Of a stretch of DNA of 23,241 bases, positions 14,023 through 22,133 are shown piece after piece (within the stretch, counting starts at the first letter, position 1; the number at the start of each line of letters is the position of its first letter). The stretch spans positions 1-23,241 of IMG/VR virus record IMGVR_UViG_3300029927_000014; one strand, given 5' to 3'. The DNA comes from a virus. Below the pieces are notes generated by a model. That model worked only from the letters and a program-made list of their open reading frames with translations, was not told the DNA's origin and did not search any database. Made by a program: the position numbers and the translations under genes.

Positions 14023-15587
14023 TGGCTAAACCTTTACAAGCAGTATCAGTAGTAGCTCCGGGGTTCTTTGGGTTAAACACCCAAGACTCTGGTGTGCAAC
14101 TAGCTGAAGGGTTTGCCCTAGAAGCTAACAACTGTATCATTGATAGATATGGTAGACTAGGTTCTAGGAAGGGCTGGAGCTATCGTACAACAGCTTTAGG
14201 TGGTGTTAATGATGATAACATTGGAGTTGACTTAGAAGGCATACACACCTTCCTAGATTTAGGTGGTGTTAAGACTACTCTATCTTGGAATGAGGATACC
14301 TTCTACACTGGCTTAGATGACTTAACAGAAAGAACTCCTACAACTGGGGATACAATTACAACTGGTAACTGGCAAGCTGCTACATTAAATGATAGAGCTT
14401 ACTTTGTTCAATCTGGCCTTGACCCCCTTTACTTTACTAATGAGTCTACACCAAATGAGTTTAAATCTGTACCAAATCACACAGGCTATGCAGGTACAGT
14501 ACCAAAAGGTAATACTGTGTTGTCAGCTTATGGTAGGCTTTGGATAGCTGACTTAGCTAATAATAAGACTACTGTGTTCTTCTCAGACCTGTTAGACGGT
14601 ACAAAGTGGTCTGGAGGTAGTGCTGGTAGCTTAAATATAGCTGGTACGTTTGCTAAGGATAGTGATACGATTACTGGACTAGCAGCTCATAACGGTAACT
14701 TGATTATCTTCTGTACTAACTCTATTATCATATATAGTGATAGTGATGGGTTTGCTACTTCAGTTGATGTTACTACCTTAACTCTAGTTGAGACAATTCA
14801 TGGTATAGGTTGTATTAGTAGAGATTCAATTCAATCTACTGGTGAGGACGTATTGTTCTTATCTTCTACTGGATTAAGAAGTTTAGGTCGTACAATACAA
14901 GAGAAGTCTCAGCCCTTCCGTGACCTGTCTAAGAACATTAGAACAGACTTATCGGAGCATGTGGATAACCAAGCTACAGCTTCTGCTATTAAGGCTACCT
15001 ACTTCCCTAAACAAGCTTTCTACCTATTAACCTTCCCTACCACTGGCCACGCTTATTGCTTTGATACTAAACAGAGCCTACAGGATGGTAGCTTAAGGGT
15101 TACATCTTGGGACGGGGTTACTCATGCTGGTCTACATTATGACCAAGTGGATGAAGATTTGTTATTCGCTTCTCCTAATGGCATATCAAGGTACTTTGGT
15201 TACTTAGATGATACTGCACCTTATCGTATGGGCTACTCAACTAACTACTTTGATATGGGTGACTCTAATACCACTAAGATTGTTAAGAAGTTAGGTTGTA
15301 CACTTATTGCCCCTTCAGGTCAATCCTTTGTATTGAAGCTAGGGTTTGATTACTCAACAATATTTACATCTTACCCCTTTACCTTAGAAACAGGTGTTAA
15401 TTACAACTATGGTATTGATGAGTATAATGAAGCTGAGTACTCTGGTGGTATTAATATTGAGAGTATAAAGTCTCCAGCTGGTGGTAGTGGTTCAGTAATA
15501 CAAGCTGGTTTTGCAACAGATATAAATGGTGCCCCGTTATCAATCCAGCGTATGGATGTATTCGTTAAGGGTGGAAGATTAATTTAA
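14022..15587 (+). CDS. Tail nozzle / hub-like structural protein
   Basis: The 521-residue protein begins with a conserved-looking head: GFFGLNTQDSGVQL (about residues 13-26) followed by LEANNCIIDRYGRLGSRKGW. This start is typical of large beta-rich podoviral tail proteins, comparable in place with T7 gp12 or P22 gp10. The rest alternates short beta strands and turns (for example LIIFCTNSIIIY, DVLFLSSTGLRSLG) in a way that suggests a beta-propeller. It would extend the portal-adaptor tube and close it before DNA ejection. Translation is coupled to the upstream gene. Confidence 0.72.
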   Translation: MAKPLQAVSVVAPGFFGLNTQDSGVQLAEGFALEANNCIIDRYGRLGSRKGWSYRTTALGGVNDDNIGVDLEGIHTFLDLGGVKTTLSWNEDTFYTGLDDLTERTPTTGDTITTGNWQAATLNDRAYFVQSGLDPLYFTNESTPNEFKSVPNHTGYAGTVPKGNTVLSAYGRLWIADLANNKTTVFFSDLLDGTKWSGGSAGSLNIAGTFAKDSDTITGLAAHNGNLIIFCTNSIIIYSDSDGFATSVDVTTLTLVETIHGIGCISRDSIQSTGEDVLFLSSTGLRSLGRTIQEKSQPFRDLSKNIRTDLSEHVDNQATASAIKATYFPKQAFYLLTFPTTGHAYCFDTKQSLQDGSLRVTSWDGVTHAGLHYDQVDEDLLFASPNGISRYFGYLDDTAPYRMGYSTNYFDMGDSNTTKIVKKLGCTLIAPSGQSFVLKLGFDYSTIFTSYPFTLETGVNYNYGIDEYNEAEYSGGINIESIKSPAGGSGSVIQAGFATDINGAPLSIQRMDVFVKGGRLI

Positions 15588-15602
15588 TATGAGGATTTTA
15601 TA

Positions 15603-16412
15603 GTGAGCCAGTACGTCAAAGCAGTAAATTTCGCCACAAAAGATGGGTTACTTACAGGTGACCCCCTAAAGATTGTAAGTGGTACAGAGATTAATGATGA
15701 GTACAATGCTATTCAAATAGCTGTAAACTCTAAAGCTAACTCTAACTCTCCAGTGCTTACAGGTAATCCAACAACCCCTACAGCATCTGCACTAACCAAC
15801 ACAACACAGATAGCCTCTACACAGTTCGTAACAGCTGCTAACACAGCTCAATCAATTGTATTATCAAATGCTTACATAGCTGCTGATGTAGTGGTAACTG
15901 AAGCCTTTGAGACAGCTGACCAAGTATTACAGGATAACATAGATGCTTTGGATTTAATTCCAGTAGGCTCAGTGTTTGCAATGCCTCACTCTACCCTCCC
16001 TGAAGGTTTCTTAGTTGGTGATGGGTCTGCTGTTAGTAGAACTACTTATTCAGACTTATTTGCTCTGCTGGGGACTGTATATGGGGTAGGTGATGGTTCT
16101 ACCACATTTGAACTCCCAGACTACAGAGCTGGGTTTTTGAGAGGGCTTGATTCTGGTAAAGGTGTTGACACCGGTCGTTCATTAGGCACAAGTCAAGTCG
16201 ACCAAGCAAACAGCATTGAGCACTTTTCCGTATCTCAAACAACAGGAACATCCGTCACTGGAACAGCCACAGTCCCTGATAATGGCACCACATCTGCATT
16301 AAAAGACTTCCAGTTTGGTGATACTGGCTTTAGGTCTAGGCTATCTATGAAAAAGTATGGTAGAGAGACTAGACCACTAAACCAAGCTGTAGTGTTCGTA
16401 ATCAAATATTAA
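15603..16412 (+). CDS. Tail fibre with collar domain
   Basis: The 269-residue protein starts at GTG. Residues about 50-76 carry a fibre motif (SPVLTGNPTTPTA, TQIASTQFV) seen in many phage side-tail fibres. Residues about 120-182 are a phage tail collar domain: VGSVFAMPHSTLPEGFLVGD, then TTYSDLFALLG and STTFELPDYRAGFLRG. The C-terminus (to NQAVVFVIKY) is typical of these fibre tips. It is the second candidate for host contact, separate from the tailspike. The next gene is a fibre assembly-type chaperone, which fits. Confidence 0.85.
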   Translation: MSQYVKAVNFATKDGLLTGDPLKIVSGTEINDEYNAIQIAVNSKANSNSPVLTGNPTTPTASALTNTTQIASTQFVTAANTAQSIVLSNAYIAADVVVTEAFETADQVLQDNIDALDLIPVGSVFAMPHSTLPEGFLVGDGSAVSRTTYSDLFALLGTVYGVGDGSTTFELPDYRAGFLRGLDSGKGVDTGRSLGTSQVDQANSIEHFSVSQTTGTSVTGTATVPDNGTTSALKDFQFGDTGFRSRLSMKKYGRETRPLNQAVVFVIKY

Positions 16413-16424
16413 GGTTAATATAAT

Positions 16425-16940
16425 ATGACAACAATATACCATTACCAGAGCGATACAGGTGAGTATATCTCCTCTGGTGTAGCTAACAAAGACCCAATTG
16501 ATAAATTAGATTTAATACCAGCTAATGCAACCACCTTAACCCCTTCAACACCTTCTTCTAATCAGGCTGTGGTGTTCAACGGAGTTGAGTGGTTGTTAGT
16601 AGCAGACCACAGGGGGGAAGGTGGTTATGATGAGGGTGGTGACTACAAAGAGGTCACACAGTTAGGTGTAGTTCCAGACAGCTCTTGGACGAATGAGCCA
16701 CCTACAGTTGTAGTCACACGTATGTCCAGCCTAACCTTCCTTGACCGATTTACTGGAACTGAGCAAGATGCAGTAATCTCTTCTACAATCTTAGATGTAA
16801 AGAAGATATATGGACGGATGATGGGTGCTGACTTTATTGATACAACAGATACTGATACCATTGCTGGTGTAGATGGTCTTATTGCTTATGGCTTGGTAGA
16901 TAGCTCACACAAAGCTACTATCCTAGCCCCAGCCTCATAG
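16425..16940 (+). CDS. Tail fibre assembly chaperone-like protein
   Basis: The 171-residue protein begins with TIYHYQSDTGEYISSGVA, then a Pro/Thr-rich part (IPANATTLTPSTPSSNQAVVF) and NGVEWLLVADHRG. This is the layout of fibre assembly proteins that follow fibre genes in many phages. The C-terminal 70 residues (VVVTRMSSLTFLDRFTGTEQ onward) are helical and resemble a domain often found in such proteins and in appendage tails. Some members remain in the virion. It starts 12 nt after the collar-domain fibre gene. Confidence 0.72.
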   Translation: MTTIYHYQSDTGEYISSGVANKDPIDKLDLIPANATTLTPSTPSSNQAVVFNGVEWLLVADHRGEGGYDEGGDYKEVTQLGVVPDSSWTNEPPTVVVTRMSSLTFLDRFTGTEQDAVISSTILDVKKIYGRMMGADFIDTTDTDTIAGVDGLIAYGLVDSSHKATILAPAS

Positions 16941-16941
16941 C

Positions 16942-17358
16942 TTGGACATTACAGTAGTAGAGGCCAAGGACGTAGATAAGATATGGTCTAAGATTGACTC
17001 CTACGCCCAAGGAGCTGCTGATTACACTTATGGTAGGTTTACTAAGGGTGACATTAGAAGTAGGCTTAAAACAGCCCCACAGACGCTCTGGATAGCACAT
17101 GAAGGTGAAGAGGTGTATGGATTCGTAGTAACTGAGTTTGTGGACTACCCTCAGATGAAAGCTCTAGTGATGCACTTCACAGGTGGTAAAGAGTTAGAGA
17201 AGTGGAAGACTCCAATGCTAGACCTGCTCCAGAAGTTCTGTAGAATGAATGGGGCAGAAGTAATAGAGTCATTTGGAAGACCCGGATGGGCTAAAGTATT
17301 TAAAGAGGATGGGTTTAAATCCCTATTTAACTTTTACGAACTACCAGTAGGAAACTAA
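16942..17358 (+). CDS. GNAT-like acetyltransferase-type protein
   Basis: The 138-residue protein resembles small GNAT-fold proteins found in podoviral tail operons: TLWIAHEGEEVYGFVVTEFV (central beta strands), a following strand ALVMHF, a GGKELEKWK stretch where acetyl-CoA is usually bound, and ESFGRPGWAKVFKEDGFK near the end. The standard Q/RxxGxG/A loop is not clear, so catalysis is uncertain and the protein may be a structural derivative. The start is TTG, 1 nt after the previous stop. No substrate can be named. Confidence 0.65.
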   Translation: MDITVVEAKDVDKIWSKIDSYAQGAADYTYGRFTKGDIRSRLKTAPQTLWIAHEGEEVYGFVVTEFVDYPQMKALVMHFTGGKELEKWKTPMLDLLQKFCRMNGAEVIESFGRPGWAKVFKEDGFKSLFNFYELPVGN

Positions 17359-17362
17359 TAAT

Positions 17363-18469
17363 ATGAGTAAGTATATAAACCCAGACCAGTCTTGGATGCA
17401 AGGTATGTCCTACCGTAAGGGTGGAGGTAAAGGTGGTGGTAAAGGTGGGGGTGGAAGTGATGGGGGTATTCCAGAGGAGATTCAAAAGTTAGTAAACCAA
17501 GGAACCTTTAAACCCTTTACACTTACTACTAGCGCTGGCACAGGCTCTGGTACAGCAAATGGTAAATTCTCTGGACAAGCCTCAGATGTATTTAGTGGTA
17601 TCCAGCAAGGTGCTCTAGGTGGTGTAGGTCAATTCCTTCCTCAGATAGCTGACCAGTTTAGTAGAGAAGCCTCTCAGTTTGACTTCCAAGGTCAAGACCT
17701 TAATCAAGTACAACAACAGTTATTTGCAGACCAAAGTGCTCTCCTACAACCAGCTTTCCAACAGCAGAACCAACAGCTAAAGAATGATTTGTTTGGTAGT
17801 GGTCGTATGGGACTATCTGTAGCTGGTAGTGCTGCTGGAGCTGGAGGTGATGGGTTTGTTAACCCTGATGCCTTTGGTCTAGCTCAAGCTCAGAATCAAA
17901 CATTAGCTCAGTTAGGTGCTTCCACTAGACAACAAGCTCTTGGTGAACAAGCTCAACAGTTTGGTTTACAATCTGGTCAATTCAATATCAATGAAGCCCT
18001 TCAACAACAACGTGCTGATAACCTATTACGTGGTGCTGGTGGGTTGTTTGGGTTGGGCAGTGCTGTATCTGACCAAGAACTTCAGCTACTACAAGCTGGT
18101 AGCCAAGCAGAGGCGTTACGTGGACAATCATTCTTAGGTGGGGCTGGTGCTCTAGCAGCTGGTTTCCAGAAGCCACAGCAAGGTGGTGGTAAAGGGTTAC
18201 TAGGTTCAGCTATTGGGGCTGCTGGTAACATTGGAGCTGCTAAGTTATCAGATATGAGACTGAAAGATAACATTACTAAGGTAGGTGAGTTACCTAATGG
18301 CCTTAACCTATACACTTGGACTTGGAATAAGATAGCCTTAGCAATGGGTGTTACAGACCAAGAGGTAGGTGTAATGGCTCAAGAGGTATTAGATGTATTA
18401 CCAAGTGCTGTTATTACAGGCTCAGATGGCTACTATCGTGTAAATTATAGTGAGGTTCTAAATGGCTAG
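17363..18469 (+). CDS. Virion/ejection-type protein with C-terminal S74 intramolecular chaperone domain
   Basis: The 368-residue protein has three parts. Residues 19-34 are a Gly/Lys repeat. Residues about 70-290 are Gln/Ala/Gly-rich with no clear enzyme motif, as in internal or ejection proteins of short-tailed phages. Residues about 292-368 match the intramolecular chaperone auto-processing domain (peptidase S74): LSDMRLKDNI holds the expected Ser296 and Lys301 pair, then GVMAQEVLDVLPSAV and YYRVNYSEVL. In fibres and endosialidases this domain guides trimer folding and then cuts itself off. Here it may act at the end of a virion protein that is not a typical fibre. The stop overlaps the next start by 8 nt. 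Confidence 0.75.
   Translation: MSKYINPDQSWMQGMSYRKGGGKGGGKGGGGSDGGIPEEIQKLVNQGTFKPFTLTTSAGTGSGTANGKFSGQASDVFSGIQQGALGGVGQFLPQIADQFSREASQFDFQGQDLNQVQQQLFADQSALLQPAFQQQNQQLKNDLFGSGRMGLSVAGSAAGAGGDGFVNPDAFGLAQAQNQTLAQLGASTRQQALGEQAQQFGLQSGQFNINEALQQQRADNLLRGAGGLFGLGSAVSDQELQLLQAGSQAEALRGQSFLGGAGALAAGFQKPQQGGGKGLLGSAIGAAGNIGAAKLSDMRLKDNITKVGELPNGLNLYTWTWNKIALAMGVTDQEVGVMAQEVLDVLPSAVITGSDGYYRVNYSEVLNG
17420..17455 (+). repeat. 12-bp tandem repeat GGTGGNGGTAAA, three units
   Basis: GGTGGAGGTAAA (17420-17431), GGTGGTGGTAAA (17432-17443) and GGTGGGGGTGGA (17444-17455) are three in-frame units coding for Gly-Gly-Gly-Lys-like repeats. The tract may vary in length by slippage without a frameshift. It gives a flexible, basic linker near the protein's N-terminus. 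Confidence 0.75.
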
Positions 18470-19805
18470 TCAATTTGGTACACAATTCAAAACTAGTGCT
18501 GATATATTAGCTGAGATGCAAGCTCAAGCTAAGGCTCAACAGCAAGCTACTATCCAAGCTAACATCTCTAGGGCTTCAACTCCTGATGAGATTGCCGGAA
18601 CAGGAATTGGAAATTTCTTAGGGGCTTTAGGGGTTAAGGCTTGGGATAAGTACTTCCCCAGTGACCCTACAACAGCTCAACAAAATGCCCAAGCATTAGG
18701 TGGTATCTTAGGTCAAGTAAATCAAGCAGGTAGTAGTTTTGTTCCTAATCAAAATACTCCTCCCATCCAAGGTGGTATTGTACCAACACAACAAAGTATG
18801 CCCCAATCTCAGATATTCTCTTTACAAGCACAAAAGCTACAAAGTGAGATGGCTAATGCTTCTCCTGAGAACCAACAGATTATGTCTCAGATGCTAACCA
18901 ACTTGTTAGGTCAATCTGCTGCTGCTCGTAAGGAGGAAGATAGGATTGCTGGAGCTGCTTCACAAGCTGCTGGTCAAACCTCTTTCCTAACTAGTATTGA
19001 AACTAAACACCCCCGTGTTGCTGATGCTGTTAGGGCTGGTATGCCTATTAAGGATGCTTTATCCACAATTGAGACAAGAGAGAAGGTAGCTCCACTCACA
19101 GCTCCTAAGATGATTGAGTATGAACGTAATGGACAAATAGTAACAGAGCTTTGGAATCCTAAGACTGGGCAATATGAAATTAAGGCTACTAGCCCTGTCC
19201 AAGCTAACTTTATGAGTGTTGAAGACTCTATTGAAGTAGCTGGTGAAACTAAGCGTAGTGAAGAGATTAACAAGAAGAGAGCTGCTGGTATTGCTGAAAG
19301 AGAGAGTGTAGATATGGCAGCGGGTGTAGGTGCCATTGATGCTACACCTGTCCTTAACAGAAGCCTTGAGTTATTAAATCAAATTGAAACTGGTAATACT
19401 GAAGGCCTATTACTTAAGGGTAAGAGGTTCCTTGGTGTTGAGTCAGCTGATGAAGCAGAGTTGATTAACAACCTTAACAAACGTGTTATCTCTCAACTTA
19501 AACCTGTCTTTGGTGCTCAGTTCACTGCTAAAGAGGGTGAGTGGTTAAAAGCTATTGAAGCTAGTGAGGGTAAGAGTACAGTAGCTAACATACGTCTAAT
19601 GAAGGTTGGTGTTAATCTAGCTATTGACAAAGCTGAAAGAGGTTTAGAAGCTGCTAAGTTTGCTGGGGATGGGCGTAAGGAGGCTGAGTTCAAAAGGTTC
19701 CTTAAAGACAATAAGCGTTTGGAGTTAGGTGAGGCGGTTGAGGAAGATGTAGTACAACCCTCTCCTGAAGTTACTCTATCACCTAATGCAGCTAAGTATT
19801 TATAA
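18462..19805 (+). CDS. Probable internal virion / DNA-ejection protein
   Basis: The 447-residue protein is Gln/Ala-rich and mostly helical, with a central Pro/Gln-rich part (about 85-125). A stretch near 346-366 (KPVFGAQFTAKEGEWLKAIE) resembles a short motif seen in ejection-type proteins of podoviruses and prophages. No transmembrane segment or catalytic motif is clear. Its position between the S74-domain protein and another large internal-type protein matches the ejection trio common in short-tailed phages. It likely leaves the particle with the DNA to form a channel through the cell envelope; this is inferred from context. Confidence 0.65.
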   Translation: MASQFGTQFKTSADILAEMQAQAKAQQQATIQANISRASTPDEIAGTGIGNFLGALGVKAWDKYFPSDPTTAQQNAQALGGILGQVNQAGSSFVPNQNTPPIQGGIVPTQQSMPQSQIFSLQAQKLQSEMANASPENQQIMSQMLTNLLGQSAAARKEEDRIAGAASQAAGQTSFLTSIETKHPRVADAVRAGMPIKDALSTIETREKVAPLTAPKMIEYERNGQIVTELWNPKTGQYEIKATSPVQANFMSVEDSIEVAGETKRSEEINKKRAAGIAERESVDMAAGVGAIDATPVLNRSLELLNQIETGNTEGLLLKGKRFLGVESADEAELINNLNKRVISQLKPVFGAQFTAKEGEWLKAIEASEGKSTVANIRLMKVGVNLAIDKAERGLEAAKFAGDGRKEAEFKRFLKDNKRLELGEAVEEDVVQPSPEVTLSPNAAKYL

Positions 19806-19816
19806 GGGTCGATATT

Positions 19817-21280
19817 ATGGCAACAAGAGATGAGTTAATATCTGGGTTAAGGAAGGCTCATGCAGCAGGGGATATAGCGGCTGTTAATGAGTTCACTAGT
19901 ACCTTAGATGCTATGAGTGGGGATAATGCCCCTACGGGCTCTGTAGAGCCTCCTACGGCTATTGCTGAACCTGACTTTACCCAGCGTATGCGGGAGATAC
20001 TAGATAGACGCACTAATCAACAATCACAAGCTATTGAAAGGGCTTTTAGTGGAGAGAATACACCACAGGTAGCGGCTACCCAGTTAGTAGGACAAACTTT
20101 AGGTAATGCCCTTGCAGGTACAGCCCTTGATACAGCTGGTGAGATAGTTAGTACAGCTGGGGGAGCCTTAGCAGATGCTACTATATCTGAAGAGAAACAG
20201 AAGCAGGTAGGTGAGTTTGTTACAAATCTAGTACGTAAAGGTCTTAGCACTGATGGTGCTCAGTTTGTAATGAAGTGGTGGGATGGGTTAAGTATAGACA
20301 CACAAGAGAACCTATCAGCTGGTGGTAACCTATTACCTACTGTTATTGCTAAAACCCCTAGTAAGTTCTTTACTGACAAAGGGCAAGCTATGAAGGAGGC
20401 TAGGCTTAGGGACACACTCAAGCCACCTCAAACAGCTGCTGTAAAGGAAGCAGAGGCGTTAGGTGACTTTAGGATTGACCAGAACTTTGAGGATATGGTT
20501 ACTGAGGTAGCTACAATCAAAGGTGTTAAGTCTAGTAATGCTCCTATGAAGAACTTAAAGCTTATTAGTGATAAGAGGGAAGCTATCAATAATGACCTGT
20601 TAGCTAAACTAGAGGGTATTGATGTTGATATTAGTCCTCAAGACATACAAGCTACGTTAGATAACCATGTAGACCTTGTACGCTCTAGTAAGGCATTTAT
20701 AGCGGATGATGCAGCTATAGAGAAGGCTTTCAATCGTAATGTAGATGCAGCTATTAAGATTATCAAGTCTAACCCCCTCACCCCTGCTGGTGTTCTTAAG
20801 TCCAGACGGGAGTTTGACAAGTTACTATTCAAGGATGGTGGTAAAGCTCCAGAGGTGGAGAGACTAGCTAAGGATGCTGCTGGAGATGCAATGCGTAAGG
20901 CTATGAGTGAGTTAGTAGAGGTAAATGCACTGAAGGCTGGTATTGACGTTAAGACACCCATCAATCGTATGCACAAGTTATTCATAGCTAGAGAGAACTT
21001 AGCTAAGTCTCATGGTATTAGTAAATCTAAGATGGATAAAGTTATTGGGTTTGCTAAAGCTCATCCTTATATAGCGTTTGGCCTAGCTACTGGCACTGGA
21101 GGCTCTTTAGCTGGTGTAGGTGTTGCTGGAGCTGCATTAGGGGCTGCTGGTGTAGGTGCCTTTAGAGCTGCGCCTTCGGCTGTAAGTGCTTTAGGAAGTA
21201 GGGGAACTCAATCTGGGTTTGGATTAGCTGGAGCTGGTTTACTAAGGAATCAAGAAGATGAAAGAGGTGAAGTTAGATAA
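19817..21280 (+). CDS. Probable internal virion / DNA-ejection protein with hydrophobic C-terminus
   Basis: The 487-residue protein is helical and charged for most of its length. Its early part has two Ala-rich stretches (about 95-125), and its end (about 413-465) is a long Gly/Ala-rich hydrophobic segment (IAFGLATGTGG, GVAGAALGAAGVGA) that could insert in the host membrane. This is a usual mark of ejection proteins. No lytic transglycosylase motif (ES...GAxG type) is visible, so peptidoglycan cutting is not evident. It is the last gene of the plus-strand block and ends 78 nt before a terminator. Confidence 0.65.
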   Translation: MATRDELISGLRKAHAAGDIAAVNEFTSTLDAMSGDNAPTGSVEPPTAIAEPDFTQRMREILDRRTNQQSQAIERAFSGENTPQVAATQLVGQTLGNALAGTALDTAGEIVSTAGGALADATISEEKQKQVGEFVTNLVRKGLSTDGAQFVMKWWDGLSIDTQENLSAGGNLLPTVIAKTPSKFFTDKGQAMKEARLRDTLKPPQTAAVKEAEALGDFRIDQNFEDMVTEVATIKGVKSSNAPMKNLKLISDKREAINNDLLAKLEGIDVDISPQDIQATLDNHVDLVRSSKAFIADDAAIEKAFNRNVDAAIKIIKSNPLTPAGVLKSRREFDKLLFKDGGKAPEVERLAKDAAGDAMRKAMSELVEVNALKAGIDVKTPINRMHKLFIARENLAKSHGISKSKMDKVIGFAKAHPYIAFGLATGTGGSLAGVGVAGAALGAAGVGAFRAAPSAVSALGSRGTQSGFGLAGAGLLRNQEDERGEVR

Positions 21281-21358
21281 ACCTTAAAAGATGTTTAATA
21301 TTATATCATGTTTTTAAGTGATTGTCCAATTTAATTTAGTATAGTGGTAGAAACAAAG

Positions 21359-21397
21359 AAGCCCCAAAGAGAGTTTAAATACTCAATGGGGCTTTTT
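21359..21397. terminator. Terminator between convergent operons
   Basis: AAGCCCCA (21359-21366) pairs with TGGGGCTT (21387-21394), followed by TTTTT (21393-21397). An inner pairing GAGT (21371-21374) with ACTC (21381-21384) adds a second stem. On the other strand the stem is followed by TTCTTTGTTTC, which is T-rich but not a clean tract. Plus-strand late genes and minus-strand genes both end here, so it probably works in both directions, more strongly on the plus strand. The flanks 21281-21358 and 21398-21409 hold nothing else recognisable. Confidence 0.88.
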
Positions 21398-21409
21398 ATT
21401 AACTTAAAT

Positions 21410-21493
21410 TTATAGGAACATTGTTAGAAATACAAGTACTATTACTGTAACACCTATTGTATATACGGTATATCCTATCCAATCACTCATCAT
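21410..21493 (-). CDS. 27-residue single-span membrane peptide
   Basis: The peptide starts ATGATGAGT; the first ATG lies 6 nt after GGAG, so it is chosen over the second. After MMSDW it is almost wholly hydrophobic (YTIGVTVIVLVFLTMF), enough for one membrane span. The start overlaps the end of the upstream 46-residue gene by 11 nt. It is the last gene before the terminator. Small single-span phage peptides can be holin-like, lysis-timing or host-membrane factors; no family is recognised. Confidence 0.55.
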   Translation of the reverse strand: MMSDWIGYTVYTIGVTVIVLVFLTMFL

Positions 21494-21623
21494 AATATTC
21501 TCCAAGCCTAAACTTTTGATCTTTAATCAAAGTCTTACCCTCCAACTTCTGTCCCTCAATGATACGGAGGTTAGCCTTCTCCCTCCGCTTCTGTTCAGCT
21601 AGACTCTCTTTCTTGGTACTCAT
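21483..21623 (-). CDS. 46-residue charged protein, unknown
   Basis: The frame starts at ATG within an ATGA overlap with the upstream gene's stop. The product (MSTKKESLAEQKRREKANLR at the start, GEYYDE at the end) is helical and strongly charged, with 13 Lys/Arg. A purine-rich GGAG-type site is present for the following gene inside its last codons. No family is recognised. Evidence is the double overlap and the uninterrupted frame between coupled genes. Confidence 0.55.
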   Translation of the reverse strand: MSTKKESLAEQKRREKANLRIIEGQKLEGKTLIKDQKFRLGEYYDE

Positions 21624-21970
21624 ATATCATACTCCTTGACAATCTCAAGTGTCAGACAGTGTGCAAACACTCTATCCCCTAAATCTCTAGGTTGTACAGC
21701 ACTTCCAATGTTCTTGTATACGCCATCTACCAAGTGCTTCACAATAGAGGGTGGAGAGCTCCTGTAAGCCCCTGTAAGCTGTTCAATTGCCTTACCCCTA
21801 CCTACCATAGCTCTCTTAAGTTCTAAGTCGTCCTCCGCTACGTGAGACACGAATACACACCCCTCTACCTGCTCAACTGAGTTAGCTTCACCCTTTGAAG
21901 CGTAGGTAAGGCCAACACAGAATACAACCCAGCCTATTACTAAGTACCAGTTACAATTAATCATAATCAA
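21620..21970 (-). CDS. Small exported or membrane-anchored protein, unknown
   Basis: The N-terminus (about residues 6-23, CNWYLVIGWVVFCVGLTY) is a hydrophobic segment followed by ASKGEA, so it is either a signal peptide or a membrane anchor. The mature part (about 90 residues) is soluble and has two Cys (38 and 105) that could form a disulphide in the periplasm. The start may be TTG 21970, with GAGG 5 nt upstream and a TTGA overlap with a tiny ORF, or ATG 21964. I recognise no family. A periplasmic product from a metabolism operon is odd; superinfection exclusion or a host-envelope role is possible. Confidence 0.65.
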   Translation of the reverse strand: MIMINCNWYLVIGWVVFCVGLTYASKGEANSVEQVEGCVFVSHVAEDDLELKRAMVGRGKAIEQLTGAYRSSPPSIVKHLVDGVYKNIGSAVQPRDLGDRVFAHCLTLEIVKEYDI

Positions 21971-22011
21971 TATAACCTCATCTTAACTATCCAATTATTA
22001 TCCTTCACCAT
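21967..22011 (-). CDS. 14-codon micro-ORF in the coupled chain
   Basis: ATG 22011 (or GTG 22008, in the same frame) opens a frame for MVKDNNWIVKMRLY. Its stop overlaps the TTG start of the next gene (TTGA), and its start overlaps the previous stop. It begins with GTGAAGGATAA, the same junction sequence as the two larger upstream ORFs. It may be a real micro-peptide, a coupling leader for the weak TTG start, or a remnant of a longer gene. Confidence 0.3.
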   Translation of the reverse strand: MVKDNNWIVKMRLY

Positions 22012-22133
22012 ATGTACCACCCCTCTTCATCATCCCAATAGTGCCAATAATCAGACAACTCATCTGGGTCATAGTACAGAGGATGGTCTTCTTCAACCAA
22101 CTCATCCTCTAGTAATTGCCTTTTAGCCTTCAC
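22005..22133 (-). CDS. 42-residue acidic, aromatic-rich protein
   Basis: GTG opens within the end of the 70-residue gene, sharing an 11-nt overlap of the form GTGAAGGCTAA. After a basic start (MKAKRQLLEDELVEEDHPLY) the protein is rich in Asp, Glu, Trp and Tyr, with 4 Trp and 5 Tyr in 42 residues (YYDPDEL, YWHYWDDEE). Its net charge is strongly negative. Small acidic phage proteins sometimes mimic DNA or block host enzymes; that is only a possibility here. No family is recognised. Confidence 0.5.
   Translation of the reverse strand: MKAKRQLLEDELVEEDHPLYYDPDELSDYWHYWDDEEGWYIW

Noticed and set aside
16425-16940. Programmed frameshift in the tail assembly chaperone
   Set aside because: No slippery heptamer with a second overlapping frame is apparent, and short-tailed phages do not need the long-tail frameshift product.
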